Shown here: piece after piece, positions 55,280 to 64,000 of the stretch
Layout of the letters: every line of letters begins with the position of its first letter
Numbering within the stretch: the stretch's first letter is position 1
Source of the DNA: Pseudobdellovibrionaceae bacterium
GTDB lineage: Bacteria; Bdellovibrionota; Bdellovibrionia; Bdellovibrionales; Bdellovibrionaceae
Length of the DNA: 64,000 nucleotides
Assembly: GCA_016719575.1 (NCBI GenBank)
Contig: JADJYV010000006.1
Location: 124,001-188,000, forward strand
Reading direction: 5' to 3'
Notes under the pieces: generated by a model
Told to the model about the DNA's origin: nothing
The model's database searches: none
The model's input: only the letters and a program-made list of their open reading frames with translations
Made by a program: the position numbers and the translations under genes

Positions 55280-56057
55280 ATATCAAGTTCCAACGATTTA
55301 TGAAAAGCTTTTGCCAAATGATATTCTACAAATTGATCTAATAGAAACAAAGGCAACCTGCAATAGCTGTCCGGTGTACGCAGCGGATCTGAAGTGTTGT
55401 ACGTTTCATCCGTATCTCCCAAATTTTACTATCGGAGCATTGTTGAGTCAGCCAGACCTTGGGTCTGAAGTTGCCATCAGTGTTATACGTTCAAAAATAA
55501 AAAATCGCGAATACAGTTTGCCTTTGGGTCTCGTGGCTCCGCCGAGCTATCAGATTACTTTTAATCAGCGTAAGAAAAATGAATTTGGCTGGAGAAAAGA
55601 TTGGCTGTGTCCCTATTTCGATCCTGTTCATAACAATTGCGGAATATGGCGGTGGCGAGGTGCAGTTTGTACAGGATTTTTCTGTAAAAGTTCTTTTGGG
55701 GCAAAAGGCTTAAGGTTTTGGGATGAGTTGTCAAATTACCTGACTTACGTCGAGATGGCTCTTATGGAAGAGGCGCTTGTAATGTTGGATTTTTCTCCGA
55801 GACAAGTTGCTGATCTTCTCGGCTATCTCAATCGACAAGTGGCTACAAAAAGTGAACTTAAAAGCTCGCAGATGTCAGAGAAGAAAGCCAGGGCCCTTTG
55901 GAATGGCTATTATGACAATCAAGAAGAATTTTTTAAAAAAACCTTTCAGATTGTTTCTGGGTTGGATAGAAAGTCTTACAGGGAATTAATTGGAGAGCCT
56001 GGTCAGCATTTAGAGAAAAACTTAAGAAAGGTTTTTGAAAAAATATGTCCCCAGTAG
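55269..56057 (+). CDS. Eight-cysteine protein, putative Fe-S or zinc binding (262 aa)
   Basis: Cys31, 34, 43 and 44 form one cluster, and Cys114, 124, 134 and 139 (CPYFD..., CGIWRWRGAVC, FFCK) the second. Such spacing is seen in YkgJ-type cysteine cluster proteins. The C-terminal half is helical. It overlaps the sufE-like gene by 13 nt, so an Fe-S protein is plausible. Confidence 0.7.
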   Translation: MKIKYQVPTIYEKLLPNDILQIDLIETKATCNSCPVYAADLKCCTFHPYLPNFTIGALLSQPDLGSEVAISVIRSKIKNREYSLPLGLVAPPSYQITFNQRKKNEFGWRKDWLCPYFDPVHNNCGIWRWRGAVCTGFFCKSSFGAKGLRFWDELSNYLTYVEMALMEEALVMLDFSPRQVADLLGYLNRQVATKSELKSSQMSEKKARALWNGYYDNQEEFFKKTFQIVSGLDRKSYRELIGEPGQHLEKNLRKVFEKICPQ

Positions 56058-56488
56058 ATATGAGACAAAAGCAAATCATTCTCGAATTTTCCGCTCTCAA
56101 TGATTGGGAAGATCGCTACAAGAAGGTTATCGAGCTGGGGAGAGCTCTGTCGCCAATGGCAGAAGAGTTAAAAACCGAAAGCAATCGAATTAAAGGGTGT
56201 CAATCTCAGGTCTGGTTAGCGGCGCAGCTAGATAGCCAAGGCCATGTTGTCTTTCAGGGTGACAGTGATGCCTTAATTGTGAAGGGCTTGGTTGCCCTGC
56301 TCTTGAACGTGTATTCAGGCTCTTCGCCTGAAGACATTTTGCAGAATCCGCCTGAGTTTTTAAAAGTTTTAGGCTTCGAGGGGAATCTTTCTCCAAGTCG
56401 AGCAAATGGTCTTCATGCAATGTTGAAGCAAATTCGCTTTTATGCGACCGCCTTTGCTTACGTCTTGAATTCAAAGCAGAAGCCATAA
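56045..56488 (+). CDS. sufE: SufE-family sulfur acceptor
   Basis: SufE proteins take persulfide from a cysteine desulfurase to build Fe-S clusters. The active Cys52 is in IKGCQSQVWL, the standard loop. Length 147 aa. No sufS neighbours it; the desulfurase at 35214 may be its partner. Confidence 0.88.
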   Translation: MSPVDMRQKQIILEFSALNDWEDRYKKVIELGRALSPMAEELKTESNRIKGCQSQVWLAAQLDSQGHVVFQGDSDALIVKGLVALLLNVYSGSSPEDILQNPPEFLKVLGFEGNLSPSRANGLHAMLKQIRFYATAFAYVLNSKQKP

Positions 56489-56571
56489 TCATTTTGACCG
56501 AGTTCGTTTTAGAAATCTATTCTAATTCTAGAGACACATAATGTGTTTGCCACCAAACCAGGAGGGTGCTG

Positions 56572-57438
56572 TTGGTTAAGATTTCTTTGATCGCAGTGGT
56601 TCTTTATTTCTTATCTCCGATCGCAATAGCAAATATTCAAAAAAAAGTAATTTACGGTGATGATGGTCGGATTCAGTTTTTTCAAGTTCAGCGTCCAGAG
56701 GTTCGAGCCGTTGCTGACAGCACAGCTGCCATGATACCAAATTCGAATTTAGAAGTGAAATCTGGTGGAATAACCAAAATTAATGCAGATAGTTTTAAGC
56801 GGGTTTTTGGTGTCTGTTCAAATGAGCCATTTTCGAGTGAGCCAGTGGGAGCCATGTGCTCAGCTTTCTTGGTTGGTCGTGATCTTATTGCAACAGCTGG
56901 CCATTGTGTTACTGATGAGTCCTGCCCAGAAACGAGTTTTGTATTTTCTTACCGGATGTCTTCGCTAAATCAAGCGCCAACAGAGGTTAGCTCTTCGGAA
57001 GTCTATCGCTGCACCGAGGTGATTGATAGAGAGCAAACTCAGAATCAAGATTACGCCTTGGTACGGGTGGATCGTCCAGTCTTAGGGCACCAGATTTTAA
57101 CATTGGCAAAGAGTGCGCCGCAAGCTGGGGACAGCCTATTTGTAGTTGGTCATCCCTCAGGTATTCCGACAAAAGTGGCTGGCGGAGCTAGCGTTCGCAG
57201 TGTCTACAATGGATATTTTAGTGCAAATCTAGACACTTATGGTGGCAACTCAGGGTCCGCCGTTTTTTCGGAATCGACTTTAGAGGTTGTAGGTGTTTTG
57301 GTTCGCGGAGAGAACGATTTTGATTACGACTCTCAAAATCAGTGTATGATGAGTCATCGCTGCGCAGATGATGGATGTCGCGGCGAAGATGTAACACTCA
57401 TTTCTTACATTTCTCAAGCGATCAAAAAGACCAATTAA
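56572..57438 (+). CDS. Secreted trypsin-like serine protease (288 aa)
   Basis: Signal peptide ends at AIA-N (about 20). The triad is His111 (TAGHC), Asp160 (NQDYALV) and Ser227 (GGNSGS). Several cysteine pairs would form disulfides. It resembles S1B/V8-like glutamyl-endopeptidases. TTG 56572 is chosen because GGAGG sits 6 nt upstream; GTG 56566 is the alternative. It may act in prey or matrix digestion. It ends 4 nt inside yebC, tail to tail. Confidence 0.85.
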   Translation: MVKISLIAVVLYFLSPIAIANIQKKVIYGDDGRIQFFQVQRPEVRAVADSTAAMIPNSNLEVKSGGITKINADSFKRVFGVCSNEPFSSEPVGAMCSAFLVGRDLIATAGHCVTDESCPETSFVFSYRMSSLNQAPTEVSSSEVYRCTEVIDREQTQNQDYALVRVDRPVLGHQILTLAKSAPQAGDSLFVVGHPSGIPTKVAGGASVRSVYNGYFSANLDTYGGNSGSAVFSESTLEVVGVLVRGENDFDYDSQNQCMMSHRCADDGCRGEDVTLISYISQAIKKTN

Positions 57439-58136
57439 ATAGTGGCATGAACTCTGTGAGTGTCATCCATATCGTCGAGGTAGTTTAAAAACTCCTCGAC
57501 GTCTTTTTTTTGTTCGGCACTCAATTCCGTAATATTCTTAGCTTTGTAAGAGAGTTCAGCGGTTGTAACCTTCCAGCCACGCTTAGTCAGGGCTTCACTC
57601 ACGGAAATCAAATCTGTCATTGAAGTGTAAAATTCAAACGAGCCGTCTTCGTCTTTATAAACTTCATTGGCTCCGGCTTCGATGGCTTCTTCATCGGGAT
57701 CGAAGGTTCCAGTTTTGTTAGCAACCAGATACCCAACATGTTCGAACATCCAGGCAACACTGCCAGTTTCCCCCATGTTTCCTTCATGGGATTTAAAAGC
57801 ATGGCGCATATCTGGAGCCGTTCTATGTTTATTATCTGTTTGGCACTCAACAATAACTCCCACGCCGTGGGGGCCATAACCTTCATAAACAACTTCTTCG
57901 ATGATCTTTCCATCGTCAAGGAGGCCAGCGCCCTTCTTGATAGCCCGTTCGATGGTGTCCGTCGGGCAGGATTGTTTTTTTGCAGCATCAATGGCGAGGC
58001 GAAGTCGCGAATTTGCCGCAGGATCAGGGCCACCAACCTTCGCTGCGACCGAAATCTCGCGGGCTAGTTTTGTGAACACAAGGCCCTTTTGCATGGCCTT
58101 TTCGACTTTACCGGCTGTTTTCCATGATTTTCCCAT
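57435..58136 (-). CDS. yebC: YebC/PmpR-family translation/transcription factor
   Basis: The start MGKSWKTAGKVEKAMQKG and the YEGYGPHGVGVIVE core identify the family. YebC proteins ease ribosome stalling at polyproline or regulate transcription. Length 233 aa, normal. Confidence 0.95.
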   Translation of the reverse strand: MGKSWKTAGKVEKAMQKGLVFTKLAREISVAAKVGGPDPAANSRLRLAIDAAKKQSCPTDTIERAIKKGAGLLDDGKIIEEVVYEGYGPHGVGVIVECQTDNKHRTAPDMRHAFKSHEGNMGETGSVAWMFEHVGYLVANKTGTFDPDEEAIEAGANEVYKDEDGSFEFYTSMTDLISVSEALTKRGWKVTTAELSYKAKNITELSAEQKKDVEEFLNYLDDMDDTHRVHATI

Positions 58137-58198
58137 GGGCTCATTAGAGCGAATTCGGAAATATTTGGCAAGAGAGGCTGCAGGATGTAAAAGGGGTA

Positions 58199-58966
58199 AT
58201 GCAAAGTTTAGAGATTGCCAATGTGTGGGATAAAATTAAAACCATCGAAAAATCCTGTGAGTCAGCCCTAAAAGGGGATGCTTTGATTATTCCAGATCAA
58301 CCGGCTCGAGATGTTTTAATTTTAGACTCTAAACAGCATCCAGCCAAGCTTGGTTTGTCGAAACGGGAGGGCCAGGCGCGGATGCTCCATGATTTGGCAA
58401 GCATTGAGCTTCAGGCGATGGAGTTAGGGCTTCGTACATTGATTGAGTTCCCAGAAGCTCCTCAATCTTTTCGAGAAGAGTTGCTGACGGTTACAGTTTC
58501 TGAAGGCGAACATCTCCGCCTATGTCTCGAAGGAATCAACGACCTGGGTTTTTCTTGGGGGGCCTGGCCAGTGCATACGGCTCTTTGGAATACGGTGAAG
58601 GCTGAGGACAGCCTTTTAGATCGAATACTTATCGTCCATCGCTACCTTGAAGGAAGCGGACTTGATGCTGGCGATAGCTTGATTCGTCGTTTGGACGGCA
58701 TTTCAGATGCTGGATCTGTTAAAAAAATTGTTCAACAAATCAATTTCGAAGAGATCGGCCATGTGGACTTTGGTTCTCGCTGGTACAGAGAGATTTGCCG
58801 GAGTTCAGGAATAGACCCTCAGGATGATTTTCCCTCTCGCATGACGACCCTTCGTCAGCAACTCCCGAAGCGTCTTGAAAGGATCAATCGTGAGCTTCGA
58901 CTCAAGGCAGGGTTTACGGAGCAAGAGGTTCATTGGTGCGAGTCTTGGCGGGCCGGGTATTTTTAG
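58199..58966 (+). CDS. DUF455 ferritin-like diiron protein (255 aa)
   Basis: The ferritin-like four-helix motifs ASIELQAMELGLR, SEGEHLRLC and FEEIGHVDFGSRW provide Glu and His metal ligands. Family members resemble MiaE-type hydroxylases; the substrate is unknown. Confidence 0.85.
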   Translation: MQSLEIANVWDKIKTIEKSCESALKGDALIIPDQPARDVLILDSKQHPAKLGLSKREGQARMLHDLASIELQAMELGLRTLIEFPEAPQSFREELLTVTVSEGEHLRLCLEGINDLGFSWGAWPVHTALWNTVKAEDSLLDRILIVHRYLEGSGLDAGDSLIRRLDGISDAGSVKKIVQQINFEEIGHVDFGSRWYREICRSSGIDPQDDFPSRMTTLRQQLPKRLERINRELRLKAGFTEQEVHWCESWRAGYF

Positions 58967-58982
58967 GGAATGCGGCAATAGA

Positions 58983-59009
58983 AAAGGCTGACATTTTGTG
59001 TCAGCCTTT
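58983..59009. terminator. Bidirectional terminator between convergent genes
   Basis: An 11-bp perfect stem, AAAGGCTGACA (58983-58993) and TGTCAGCCTTT (58999-59009), encloses a 5-nt loop. It sits 17 nt after the DUF455 stop and 24 nt past the convergent 131-aa gene, whose strand reads TTTTCT after the stem. Confidence 0.85.
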
Positions 59010-59032
59010 GATGAATGATTTGCAATAAACTC

Positions 59033-59428
59033 TTAAAAAGAACGTTGATAAAAGAACTGAGTGCTTCCGATAGAAACGGTTCCTTCTTCATGTCTGTTTT
59101 TGAGATCTCTTTTGCCTTTAAACTTAATTGCCAATTGATTAAAAATGGAATTGCTTGGGTTTTCGACTCCAAAAACATCTGCGTTGCAATCAACGCATCT
59201 TGCTCTTTGTAAGAGGTTGAGATTAAAAGTTGCAACCGTCTTTTGATTGAAGGGCATACCTGATTTTAAAGTGAGCAAATATTCATTGTTTTCGGCATCT
59301 TCCTCTATACAAAGAAGTTCAGGGGTTTTGCTCCAACTGTCTTTGGCAGTGGTTAACTGGAAGCATTCTTCAGCGGCGAAAACAGAAAGAGACGAAAACA
59401 AAATAGCAATCAAAGTAAATACTCTCAT
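59033..59428 (-). CDS. Small secreted protein (131 aa)
   Basis: Signal peptide MRVFTLIAILFSSLSVFA; AAGGAGG precedes ATG 59428. The mature part has four cysteines, a CVDC pair among them, and beta-rich sequence. No family is recognised. Confidence 0.75.
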   Translation of the reverse strand: MRVFTLIAILFSSLSVFAAEECFQLTTAKDSWSKTPELLCIEEDAENNEYLLTLKSGMPFNQKTVATFNLNLLQRARCVDCNADVFGVENPSNSIFNQLAIKFKGKRDLKNRHEEGTVSIGSTQFFYQRSF

Positions 59429-59581
59429 AAATCCTCCTTAAGGATGTTGTCGCCTCTTGAGTAATGCATGTAGTCATTGATTTCAATCAAAACTTGAAGG
59501 CTGTCGGATTAGAGATCAGCGGATTCCATTTGAAGGGTTTAAACAGTCGTTCTGTGTAAAATGTACAGACCTGGTTTCCAT
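59429..59581. other. Gap between peptide transporter operon and secreted protein
   Basis: No gene and no strong hairpin are seen here. It must hold the promoter of the 131-aa gene and the end of the transporter mRNA. Confidence 0.3.
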
Positions 59582-60343
59582 TTAAGGTGCGCTTTCGAGC
59601 AAGGTTTTCGTGTACGCATGTTGAGGATTTTTAAAGACATTCTCACTCGGGCCGTGTTCGACGACCTCGCCAAAATAGAGAACCAGAGTTTCGTCGGAGA
59701 TGTGTTTTACCACCGAAAGATCGTGAGAAATAAAAATCATACTGAGACCAAATTCTTTTTGGAGATCCAATAGAAGATTTAATACTTGAGCTTGAATTGA
59801 AACATCCAGGGCCGAAACGGGCTCATCCAAGATGAGTATTTTTGGTTTTAACATCAGGGCTCGGGCTATGCCGATCCTTTGTCTTTGACCACCACTAAAT
59901 TGATGAGGGTAGCGCTCGCTGAGTTCTGGTAAGAGCCCAACTTTAGCCATCATGGCGAGGGCTTGAATTTTTGCTTGAGGGCGTGGGGTTTTTTCGACAA
60001 CCATAATGGGATCCGCGATAATTTCCCAAGCCATTTTTCGTGGATTTAAGGACTGATAGGGATCTTGAAAAACCATTTGCACTAAGTGGGTAAGATTTTT
60101 TTGCGGGATTTCTCGGAGGTTTTGGCCACAAAGAGTAATTTCTCCACTTTGAAAATCTTCAAGACGAGTAAGAACTTTTGCAAGAGTGCTTTTACCGCAG
60201 CCAGATTCGCCGACAATTCCAAGGATTTTGTTCTCACCAAGTTCAAATTGGACATTGCTCAAGACTTTGCGCTCTTCATTTTTTCCCATCAGTTTTTTCG
60301 TAACATAAGACTTGTTGAGATTTTTTACAGAAAGCAAGTTCAT
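59582..60343 (-). CDS. Peptide ABC transporter ATPase, OppF/DppF type (253 aa)
   Basis: Walker A GESGCGKST, signature FSGGQRQRIGIARAL and Walker B ILILDEPVSALD are complete. It lacks the usual C-terminal cysteine region and is about 60 aa shorter than typical OppF. It is the last gene of the operon, overlapping the previous one by 4 nt. Confidence 0.92.
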   Translation of the reverse strand: MNLLSVKNLNKSYVTKKLMGKNEERKVLSNVQFELGENKILGIVGESGCGKSTLAKVLTRLEDFQSGEITLCGQNLREIPQKNLTHLVQMVFQDPYQSLNPRKMAWEIIADPIMVVEKTPRPQAKIQALAMMAKVGLLPELSERYPHQFSGGQRQRIGIARALMLKPKILILDEPVSALDVSIQAQVLNLLLDLQKEFGLSMIFISHDLSVVKHISDETLVLYFGEVVEHGPSENVFKNPQHAYTKTLLESAP

Positions 60344-61320
60344 AAGCTCTCCAGGGGATGATGGCAGGAAAAAGAAGTTTGCAACGGGGAAGGCTGCAAT
60401 GATGAAACACTTGGGTTTGTTTTTTTACAGACCTCAGTACTTCGATTACATCGGGGGTGAAACTGGCAGCCGCTAGGGCGAGCGCGAAGAGAGGGGACCG
60501 TGCCGGGGATGGCATACAAATGCTCTTTGGTTTTTCCGGCATGGGCACTGGGGCGGGCCTTTAAAAGGCCAAAAGTATAGGGGTGATGAGGGTTTTTTAT
60601 GACTTGGTCTGTTGGTCCGGTCTCGATAATTTCACCTGCGTACATGACTTGAATGCGTTGAGAGTATTTTTTTACGAGGGCGAGGTCATGACTGACAAAA
60701 ATCATCGACATTTTTTTTTCTCTTTGCAGATCAATTAAGAGATCGAGGATTTGTTTTTGAATAGTCACATCGAGAGCCGTCGTGGGTTCGTCTGCGATCA
60801 AGAGTTTTGGATTGCAGCTAATCGACATCGCAATCATCACCCTTTGAGCCATCCCACCTGAAAGCTCAAAAGGGTAAACTTTAAGACGTTGTTCTGCCGA
60901 AAGGATTCCCACGCGTTCTAAAAGGGAAATTGCTTTCATTTTTGCAGCTTTTTTGCTGAGACCTAGATGAGTTTGTAAAGTCTCAAGCATTTGATAGCCA
61001 ACAGTGAGGCTTGGATTTAAAGCCGTCATTGGATCTTGAAAAATCATCGCAATGCTTTTTCCCCGAAGCTGAGAGAGTTGCTTTTGAGAGTTAAGGTCTA
61101 GGGGGTGATTCTGAAACAAAACTTTTTTGGTATTAATAACAGCGATATCCGGAAGAAGACCCATAAGGGCGAGATTGCTAACGCTTTTTCCGGATCCGGA
61201 TTCGCCAACGACACCGAGAATTTCTCCCGCTTCTAATGAAAATGAAACATCTCGAAGAGCGAGAAGGTTTCCGGATTCGGTTTTGAACTGCACAGAGAGT
61301 TTTTCGATTTCAAGTAGCAC
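60340..61320 (-). CDS. Peptide ABC transporter ATPase, OppD/DppD type (326 aa)
   Basis: Walker A GESGSGKS, signature LSGGMAQRVMIAMS and Walker B LLIADEPTTALD are present. The C-terminal GCQFHPRCNRSTEVCKKTNP region with its cysteines is the oligopeptide-transport ATPase extension, which can hold an Fe-S cluster. Confidence 0.94.
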   Translation of the reverse strand: MLLEIEKLSVQFKTESGNLLALRDVSFSLEAGEILGVVGESGSGKSVSNLALMGLLPDIAVINTKKVLFQNHPLDLNSQKQLSQLRGKSIAMIFQDPMTALNPSLTVGYQMLETLQTHLGLSKKAAKMKAISLLERVGILSAEQRLKVYPFELSGGMAQRVMIAMSISCNPKLLIADEPTTALDVTIQKQILDLLIDLQREKKMSMIFVSHDLALVKKYSQRIQVMYAGEIIETGPTDQVIKNPHHPYTFGLLKARPSAHAGKTKEHLYAIPGTVPSLRARPSGCQFHPRCNRSTEVCKKTNPSVSSLQPSPLQTSFSCHHPLESL

Positions 61321-61328
61321 TGTTGTTC

Positions 61329-62192
61329 CTAACCACGATTTTTAAGGCGAGGATCAAGAGCATCCCTCAAACCGTCTCCAAAGAGATTGAAAGATAATAC
61401 CACTACCAAGATGCAAATTCCTGGAGCATTGACCATCCAGGGAGAAGTTTCGATATAACTGCGAGCGTCCGACAGCATAGTTCCCCATTCGGGGGTAGGA
61501 GCCTGAGCTCCTAAACCCAAAAAACCGAGGGCGGCGCAGTTTAAGACGCCATCGCTAAACCCTAGGCTCGCTTGAACAATGAGCGGGGCAATGCAATTCG
61601 GAAGTATTTCTTTGAACAAAATTCTGAGAGAGCTCGCGCCATAGAGATGCGCCGCCTGCACATAGGGTTTGTTTTTTTCTGCAAGAACTTGGGCTCTGAT
61701 GAGTCTCGTAAAATTTGGTAAGGCGACGATCGATACAGCCAAAATAGCATTCAGAAGGCCCGGCCCCAAAACAGCAACGATAACAATTGCAAAAAGAACA
61801 CTCGGTAGAGCCATTACAAAATCCATCAGGCGAATCACAATTCGGTCTAACCATCCACCGTAGTATCCAGAAAGAAGGCCGAGAGTTGTGCCTATGCCTG
61901 CTGAAATAAAAACAACACTGAGCCCAACTAAGAGCGAAACTCTGGCGCCATAAAGTAAGCGACTCCAAAGATCTCGTCCGATATCATCCGTACCTAAAAT
62001 AAAAAAATGTTCTTGAAAGCGGGAACCTGGCGGGAGGCGAAGAGCTCCTTCGATAACTTGATCAGGAGCATAGACAGAAATGAGCGGGGCAATGATGGCA
62101 AGAATCATAAATAACAAAACAAAGAGGAGTCCGGCAACAGCCCCTTTGTTTTTTTGAATGTCCAGCCATAGGTCGGAAAAATATTCTTTCAT
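61329..62192 (-). CDS. Peptide ABC transporter permease, OppC/DppC type (287 aa)
   Basis: An N-terminal helix, then a BPD_transp_1 domain with about five helices and the GTDDIGRDLWSRLLYGARVS block typical of OppC/DppC. The EAA-like loop falls in AAHLYGASSLRILFKEILPN. Confidence 0.93.
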   Translation of the reverse strand: MKEYFSDLWLDIQKNKGAVAGLLFVLLFMILAIIAPLISVYAPDQVIEGALRLPPGSRFQEHFFILGTDDIGRDLWSRLLYGARVSLLVGLSVVFISAGIGTTLGLLSGYYGGWLDRIVIRLMDFVMALPSVLFAIVIVAVLGPGLLNAILAVSIVALPNFTRLIRAQVLAEKNKPYVQAAHLYGASSLRILFKEILPNCIAPLIVQASLGFSDGVLNCAALGFLGLGAQAPTPEWGTMLSDARSYIETSPWMVNAPGICILVVVLSFNLFGDGLRDALDPRLKNRG

Positions 62193-62195
62193 AGA

Positions 62196-63227
62196 TTAGG
62201 TTAGAAGGGCGCTTTTCATTCGCGGGTTGAGGGCGATATAAATAATATCGACAAGAGTGTTGGTTACGACAATGATAAAGGCGATGATCAAGATCCCTCC
62301 CTGAATTGCCGGATAATCACGTGAGGTCAGACTGGCAACAATCCATTTTCCGATTCCGGGCCAGCTAAAGATAGTTTCAGTCAGTATGGCTCCCGTAATA
62401 ATGCTGCCAAAGCAAAGCGCAAGAGTTGTAACGATCGGGATCAGGGCGTTTCTAAACGCGTGGACAAAGATGACTTTTGATTCACTCATGCCCTTGGCTC
62501 TGGCGGTGCGAATGTAATCCTCGCTGAGGACTTCTAAAAAGCTGGAGCGGGTCATGCGGGCAATAATTGCTAAAGGAATCGTTCCTAAAACAATAGAAGG
62601 AAGAATCAAGTGTCTAAGGGCGCTCCAAAAAGGAGCAAAACCTTCAGCGGCTCTAACTTCTTTGCTCAGTGTATCTAAAAGATAGAGCCCCGTCGCAAGA
62701 GGAACGTCATATTCAATAGCAATGCGACCAGACACAGGAGTGATTCCCAGGTGAACTGAGAAAATTAAAATTAAAGCCAGCCCCCACCAAAAGATAGGCA
62801 TTGAATATCCGGCGAGGGACCCTCCCATAAGAAAATAGTCAAAGAAGGTATTTTTTTTGACGGCAGCGAGTATTCCAAATGGAATAGCTAAAAAGGTCGC
62901 AAAGAAGAGTCCTACTAAACTGAGCTCGAGAGTTGCTGGAAATCGTTCTTTAAACTCTTCCCAAACAGGGGCTTTTGAGACGATAGATGTTCCCAAATCA
63001 CCTTGAATGACTTTCTTAACATAATCTAAAAACTGAAGCATGACGGGCTTATCAAGTCCGAGGTTGTGTTTGGCCTCTTCATAAGCGGCCTTATCAATAT
63101 TTCTTTCGCCAATCATCAATAAGATGGGATCCCCAGGGACCATGCGGATCATAAGAAAGCACACAAAAGTGATTCCTACTAAAGTAAGAATCATATCGAG
63201 GGCCTTCTTTGAAAAAAATAAAAACAT
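62196..63227 (-). CDS. Peptide ABC transporter permease, OppB/DppB type (343 aa)
   Basis: MIRMVPGDPI near the start and the GLDKPVMLQFLDYVKKVIQG loop are typical of OppB/DppB, followed by the permease domain (RTARAKGMSESKVIFVHAFR). It forms the membrane channel with the OppC-type protein and starts 5 nt after the binding protein. Confidence 0.93.
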   Translation of the reverse strand: MFLFFSKKALDMILTLVGITFVCFLMIRMVPGDPILLMIGERNIDKAAYEEAKHNLGLDKPVMLQFLDYVKKVIQGDLGTSIVSKAPVWEEFKERFPATLELSLVGLFFATFLAIPFGILAAVKKNTFFDYFLMGGSLAGYSMPIFWWGLALILIFSVHLGITPVSGRIAIEYDVPLATGLYLLDTLSKEVRAAEGFAPFWSALRHLILPSIVLGTIPLAIIARMTRSSFLEVLSEDYIRTARAKGMSESKVIFVHAFRNALIPIVTTLALCFGSIITGAILTETIFSWPGIGKWIVASLTSRDYPAIQGGILIIAFIIVVTNTLVDIIYIALNPRMKSALLT

Positions 63228-63232
63228 AGAAA

Positions 63233-64000
63233 CTACTCCAAAGTCACTTCTGTAAAATGATCTCCGCCTAAGGGATCCATTTTGTAACCTTTGACATTTT
63301 TCGACATCGCCCTAAACGTTGTCGCATGATTGATCGAGACCCAAGGGGCTTCTTGTTTGAAAATTTCTTGTGCTTTTTTGTAAAGACGTGTCCGCTGTTT
63401 TAAATCAGTGCTCTTTTTTGCCTCTGAGACTAGGTCGTTAAAGGGTTTGTTGCACCAACGAGAATAATTGGATCCAGCTTCAACCGCCGCGCAACCGAGG
63501 AGAACATTTAAAAAGTTATCAGGATCTCCATTGTCCCCGGTCCAGCCAAATTGAACGAGGGCATGCTCTCCCACTTTTGATTTAGCTAAGTAGGTTGGCC
63601 AATCAAAGCTAATAAGCTTGACCTTGATTCCCACCTTCGCAAGATCAGCCTGCATCATTTCACCCATTTTTTTTCCATTAGGGTTGTAGGGGCGAGAAAC
63701 GGGCATAGTCCACAATTCGGTTTCAAAACCATTTGGATAACCCGCTTGCTTTAAGAGCTCTTTGGCTTTTTCTGGAGAGTAGTCGTAGTCTTTGACAGAC
63801 TCGTTGTAGGACCAAATTGTCGGAGGAATTGGGTTCTTAGCGAGTGTTGCATTTCCTAACAAAATGGCATCGATGTAGGCTTTGCGATTGAGGGCGTGAT
63901 TGATCGCACGACGAACGAGTAGGTTGTCAAAAGGTTTTTTTGTTACATTCATTGCTAAGTAGCCGACATTCAGGCCCGGAGCAGAGGTGACAGAAATTTT
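63233..64000 (-). CDS. Peptide-binding protein, OppA/DppA type, N-terminus outside the window
   Basis: The frame is open to the right edge (256 codons incl. stop) and the visible part is the C-terminal half of an SBP_bac_5 periplasmic binding protein: GLNVGYLAMNVTKKPFDN, then YDYSPEKAKELLKQAGY and FQFGWTGDNGDPDN-like (VQFGWTGDNGDPDNF). GDNGDPDN with two Cys further on recalls DppA-type dipeptide binders. It leads the operon. Confidence 0.93.
   Translation of the reverse strand, partial: KISVTSAPGLNVGYLAMNVTKKPFDNLLVRRAINHALNRKAYIDAILLGNATLAKNPIPPTIWSYNESVKDYDYSPEKAKELLKQAGYPNGFETELWTMPVSRPYNPNGKKMGEMMQADLAKVGIKVKLISFDWPTYLAKSKVGEHALVQFGWTGDNGDPDNFLNVLLGCAAVEAGSNYSRWCNKPFNDLVSEAKKSTDLKQRTRLYKKAQEIFKQEAPWVSINHATTFRAMSKNVKGYKMDPLGGDHFTEVTLE

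Noticed and set aside
1..64000. CRISPR array, insertion sequence, integrase or rRNA genes
   Set aside because: No regularly spaced repeats, transposase or integrase motifs or rRNA sequence were seen on either strand.

Overview
The window reads as one contig from a Gram-negative member of the Bdellovibrionota. This is inferred, not proven. The support is the gene content and order (a tilS-ftsH-cdaA-cdaR-glmM-pdxJ-tsaE block, mnmA-mtaB-rnc-era-der, ldcA-hydrolase-mpl), the very tight ATGA/TAATG gene overlaps, many small secreted proteins, a secreted trypsin-like protease and a moderately AT-rich composition. No 16S rRNA or marker-gene search could be run.

A tRNA-Gly(GCC) gene at 21.45-21.53 kb splits the window in two. 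To its left (1-21.4 kb) the content is accessory: helicases, DNA methylation and restriction genes, XRE-type regulators and orphan proteins. From left to right it holds: a partial zinc-ribbon protein; an SF2 helicase; a three-gene operon of a twin-AAA+ ATPase, a coiled-coil PD-(D/E)XK-like nuclease (DUF2130 type) and a 43-residue basic protein, with its own promoter and terminator; several small regulators, including an XRE repressor with a repeated operator-like 16-mer and a membrane-anchored winged-helix-like protein with GGxDP repeats beside an MFS transporter; then a large restriction-like locus. That locus has a Zn-ribbon DNA methyltransferase on the minus strand, divergent from an operon of an unknown protein, a PLD-SF2 helicase, a 63-residue helical protein, a DndD-type SMC-like ATPase and a small protein. 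An Mrr endonuclease and a double-HTH regulator with three palindromes upstream close the region.

To the right (21.6-64 kb) is core chromosome: phospholipid synthesis (pgsA), glpX, an aldehyde dehydrogenase, tilS, ftsH, c-di-AMP synthesis with its regulator beside glmM, pdxJ, tsaE, a cysteine desulfurase feeding mnmA, mtaB, rnc, era, der, an NSS-family transporter, secreted and redox proteins, purB, a muropeptide recycling cluster (ldcA, a cytosolic SxxK hydrolase, mpl), mutS, a sufE-like gene with a Cys8 protein, a protease, yebC, a DUF455 protein, and a minus-strand peptide ABC transporter whose binding-protein gene runs off the right edge.

One feature colours the whole annotation. At least eleven genes between 0.9 and 37 kb are broken by single-base indels, mostly in A, T or G runs, and each repairs to a full-length protein with an exact codon count. 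The broken genes include mnmA and glpX (two compensating indels). This pattern fits residual sequencing or assembly error better than gene decay. Such genes are given below as one entry across the whole span, typed pseudogene because they are broken as written.
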